From Pseudomonadota bacterium (GTDB lineage: Bacteria > Bdellovibrionota > Oligoflexia > Oligoflexales > Oligoflexaceae): DNA of 6,661 nt. The stretch covers positions 1-6,661 of the forward strand of contig JAKQGS010000157.1 of assembly GCA_029556045.1 (NCBI GenBank), written 5' to 3'. This document shows, piece after piece, positions 6,229-6,661 of this stretch. Position 1 is the first letter of the stretch. Each line of letters opens with the position of its first letter. The notes beneath the pieces are model-generated. The model was not told the DNA's origin. It worked only from the letters and a program-made list of their open reading frames with translations, and did no database searches. The position numbers were made by a program, and so were the translations under genes.

Positions 6229-6323
6229 AAAAAGTTTGATTTTTATCACAGATTATATTAAAAAGTCGACGCCGAAGGGCTGTCTTGTGAATTCGAAAAC
6301 ACCGTTCAATAGCCACCAAAACG

Positions 6324-6661
6324 ATGCAACCACATAACAACATTGCGTTTGCCTGGTCCCTGACCCAAACCTACAGCCTACGGACTGGTACGGCTAAGGC
6401 CACGTTTTTTCAGGATAATCGGTATATCCGTGCCCTGAACCAAGCCCTTCGTGCAGAATATTCCCTGCGGGAGTGGTGCTGTGACGACGATCTACCTGAA
6501 GACCTCCAGGACATTTTTCTAGCGATATTGCCCAACCATGATCGGGCCATTCAAACCCTCAAACGCCTGATCATCGCCCTGCGGGGGTTACCCATAGAGC
6601 CGTCAGCCGACCTGGGCCACGAAATATCACGGGTGGCATTTCGTGGCCCAGGTCGGCTGAC
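6324..6661 (+). CDS. Unrecognised protein, 3'-truncated by the window edge
   Basis: An ORF open from ATG 6324 to the right edge, 112 codons without a stop. An in-frame TGA at 6288 limits how far upstream it could begin. The visible product starts MQPHNNIAFAWSLTQTYSL and continues as a mixed helical sequence with RYIRALNQALRAEYSLREW, CCDDDLPEDLQDIF and TLKRLIIALRGLP. Codon choice and amino-acid make-up resemble the neighbouring real genes. There is no signal peptide or membrane segment, and I do not recognise a family. No strong ribosome site precedes the ATG. The last 60 bases are a perfect inverted repeat that the ORF runs through. If that repeat is an assembly artefact, residues beyond about 100 may be wrong. 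Confidence 0.55.
   Translation, partial: MQPHNNIAFAWSLTQTYSLRTGTAKATFFQDNRYIRALNQALRAEYSLREWCCDDDLPEDLQDIFLAILPNHDRAIQTLKRLIIALRGLPIEPSADLGHEISRVAFRGPGRL
6602..6661. repeat. Perfect 24-bp inverted repeat with 12-nt loop at the window end
   Basis: The left arm (6602-6625) and right arm (6638-6661) are exact reverse complements, separated by ATCACGGGTGGC. The right arm ends on the final base of the window. No T-run can be seen because the sequence stops there. It may be a real hairpin (terminator, or a repeated palindromic element), or a fold-back or assembly break at a contig end. Confidence 0.9.

Noticed and set aside
6236..6259. TTGATT and TATATT as a promoter for the last ORF
   Set aside because: The spacing is only 12 bp, too short for a sigma-70 promoter, and the region is simply A/T-rich.

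Overview
This 6.66 kb window comes from a Gram-negative, probably Pseudomonadota-like bacterium. It encodes an outer-membrane beta-barrel protein ending in Phe, exported proteins with Sec-type signal peptides, and densely packed two-component signalling parts. Base composition looks moderate by eye (roughly 50-55% GC) and fairly even. The lineage cannot be fixed from the sequence alone; a Magnetococcus-like or deltaproteobacterial-type genome is only a guess.

Layout from left to right. The window opens inside a YifB/ComM-family Mg-chelatase-like AAA+ ATPase (+ strand, 5' end missing, stop at 1030). Its stop overlaps the stop of a convergent gene (1027-1725, - strand) for a secreted protein that resembles part of a von Willebrand factor A fold. 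About 170 bp of divergent spacer follows, then a 95-residue AroQ-type chorismate mutase (1899-2186, +). Next come three genes on the - strand, read from right to left: a 73-residue histidine-kinase dimerisation/phosphotransfer (DHp) domain standing alone (4965-5186), a pseudoreceiver-TPR protein (3636-4826) and a 473-residue protein built as receiver, beta domain, receiver, beta domain (2211-3632). The last two are 3 nt apart and clearly co-transcribed. Divergent from the DHp gene is an outer-membrane beta-barrel protein (5299-6228, +). Both genes appear to be read from back-to-back extended -10 promoters. The window ends inside an unrecognised ORF (6324 to the edge), and its last 60 bp are a perfect 24-bp inverted repeat with a 12-nt loop.

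How the genes may work together. The most interesting block is 2211-5186. A lone DHp domain with a phosphorylatable His but no ATPase domain sits beside two proteins with receiver-type domains. One of these lacks the phospho-acceptor Asp, and the other carries two divergent receivers alternating with PilZ-like beta domains. This is a plausible unusual phosphorelay or scaffold module whose kinase is encoded elsewhere, but that is inference from domain content and gene order. ComM and chorismate mutase are ordinary housekeeping genes, although the mutase has two substitutions at normally conserved active-site positions.
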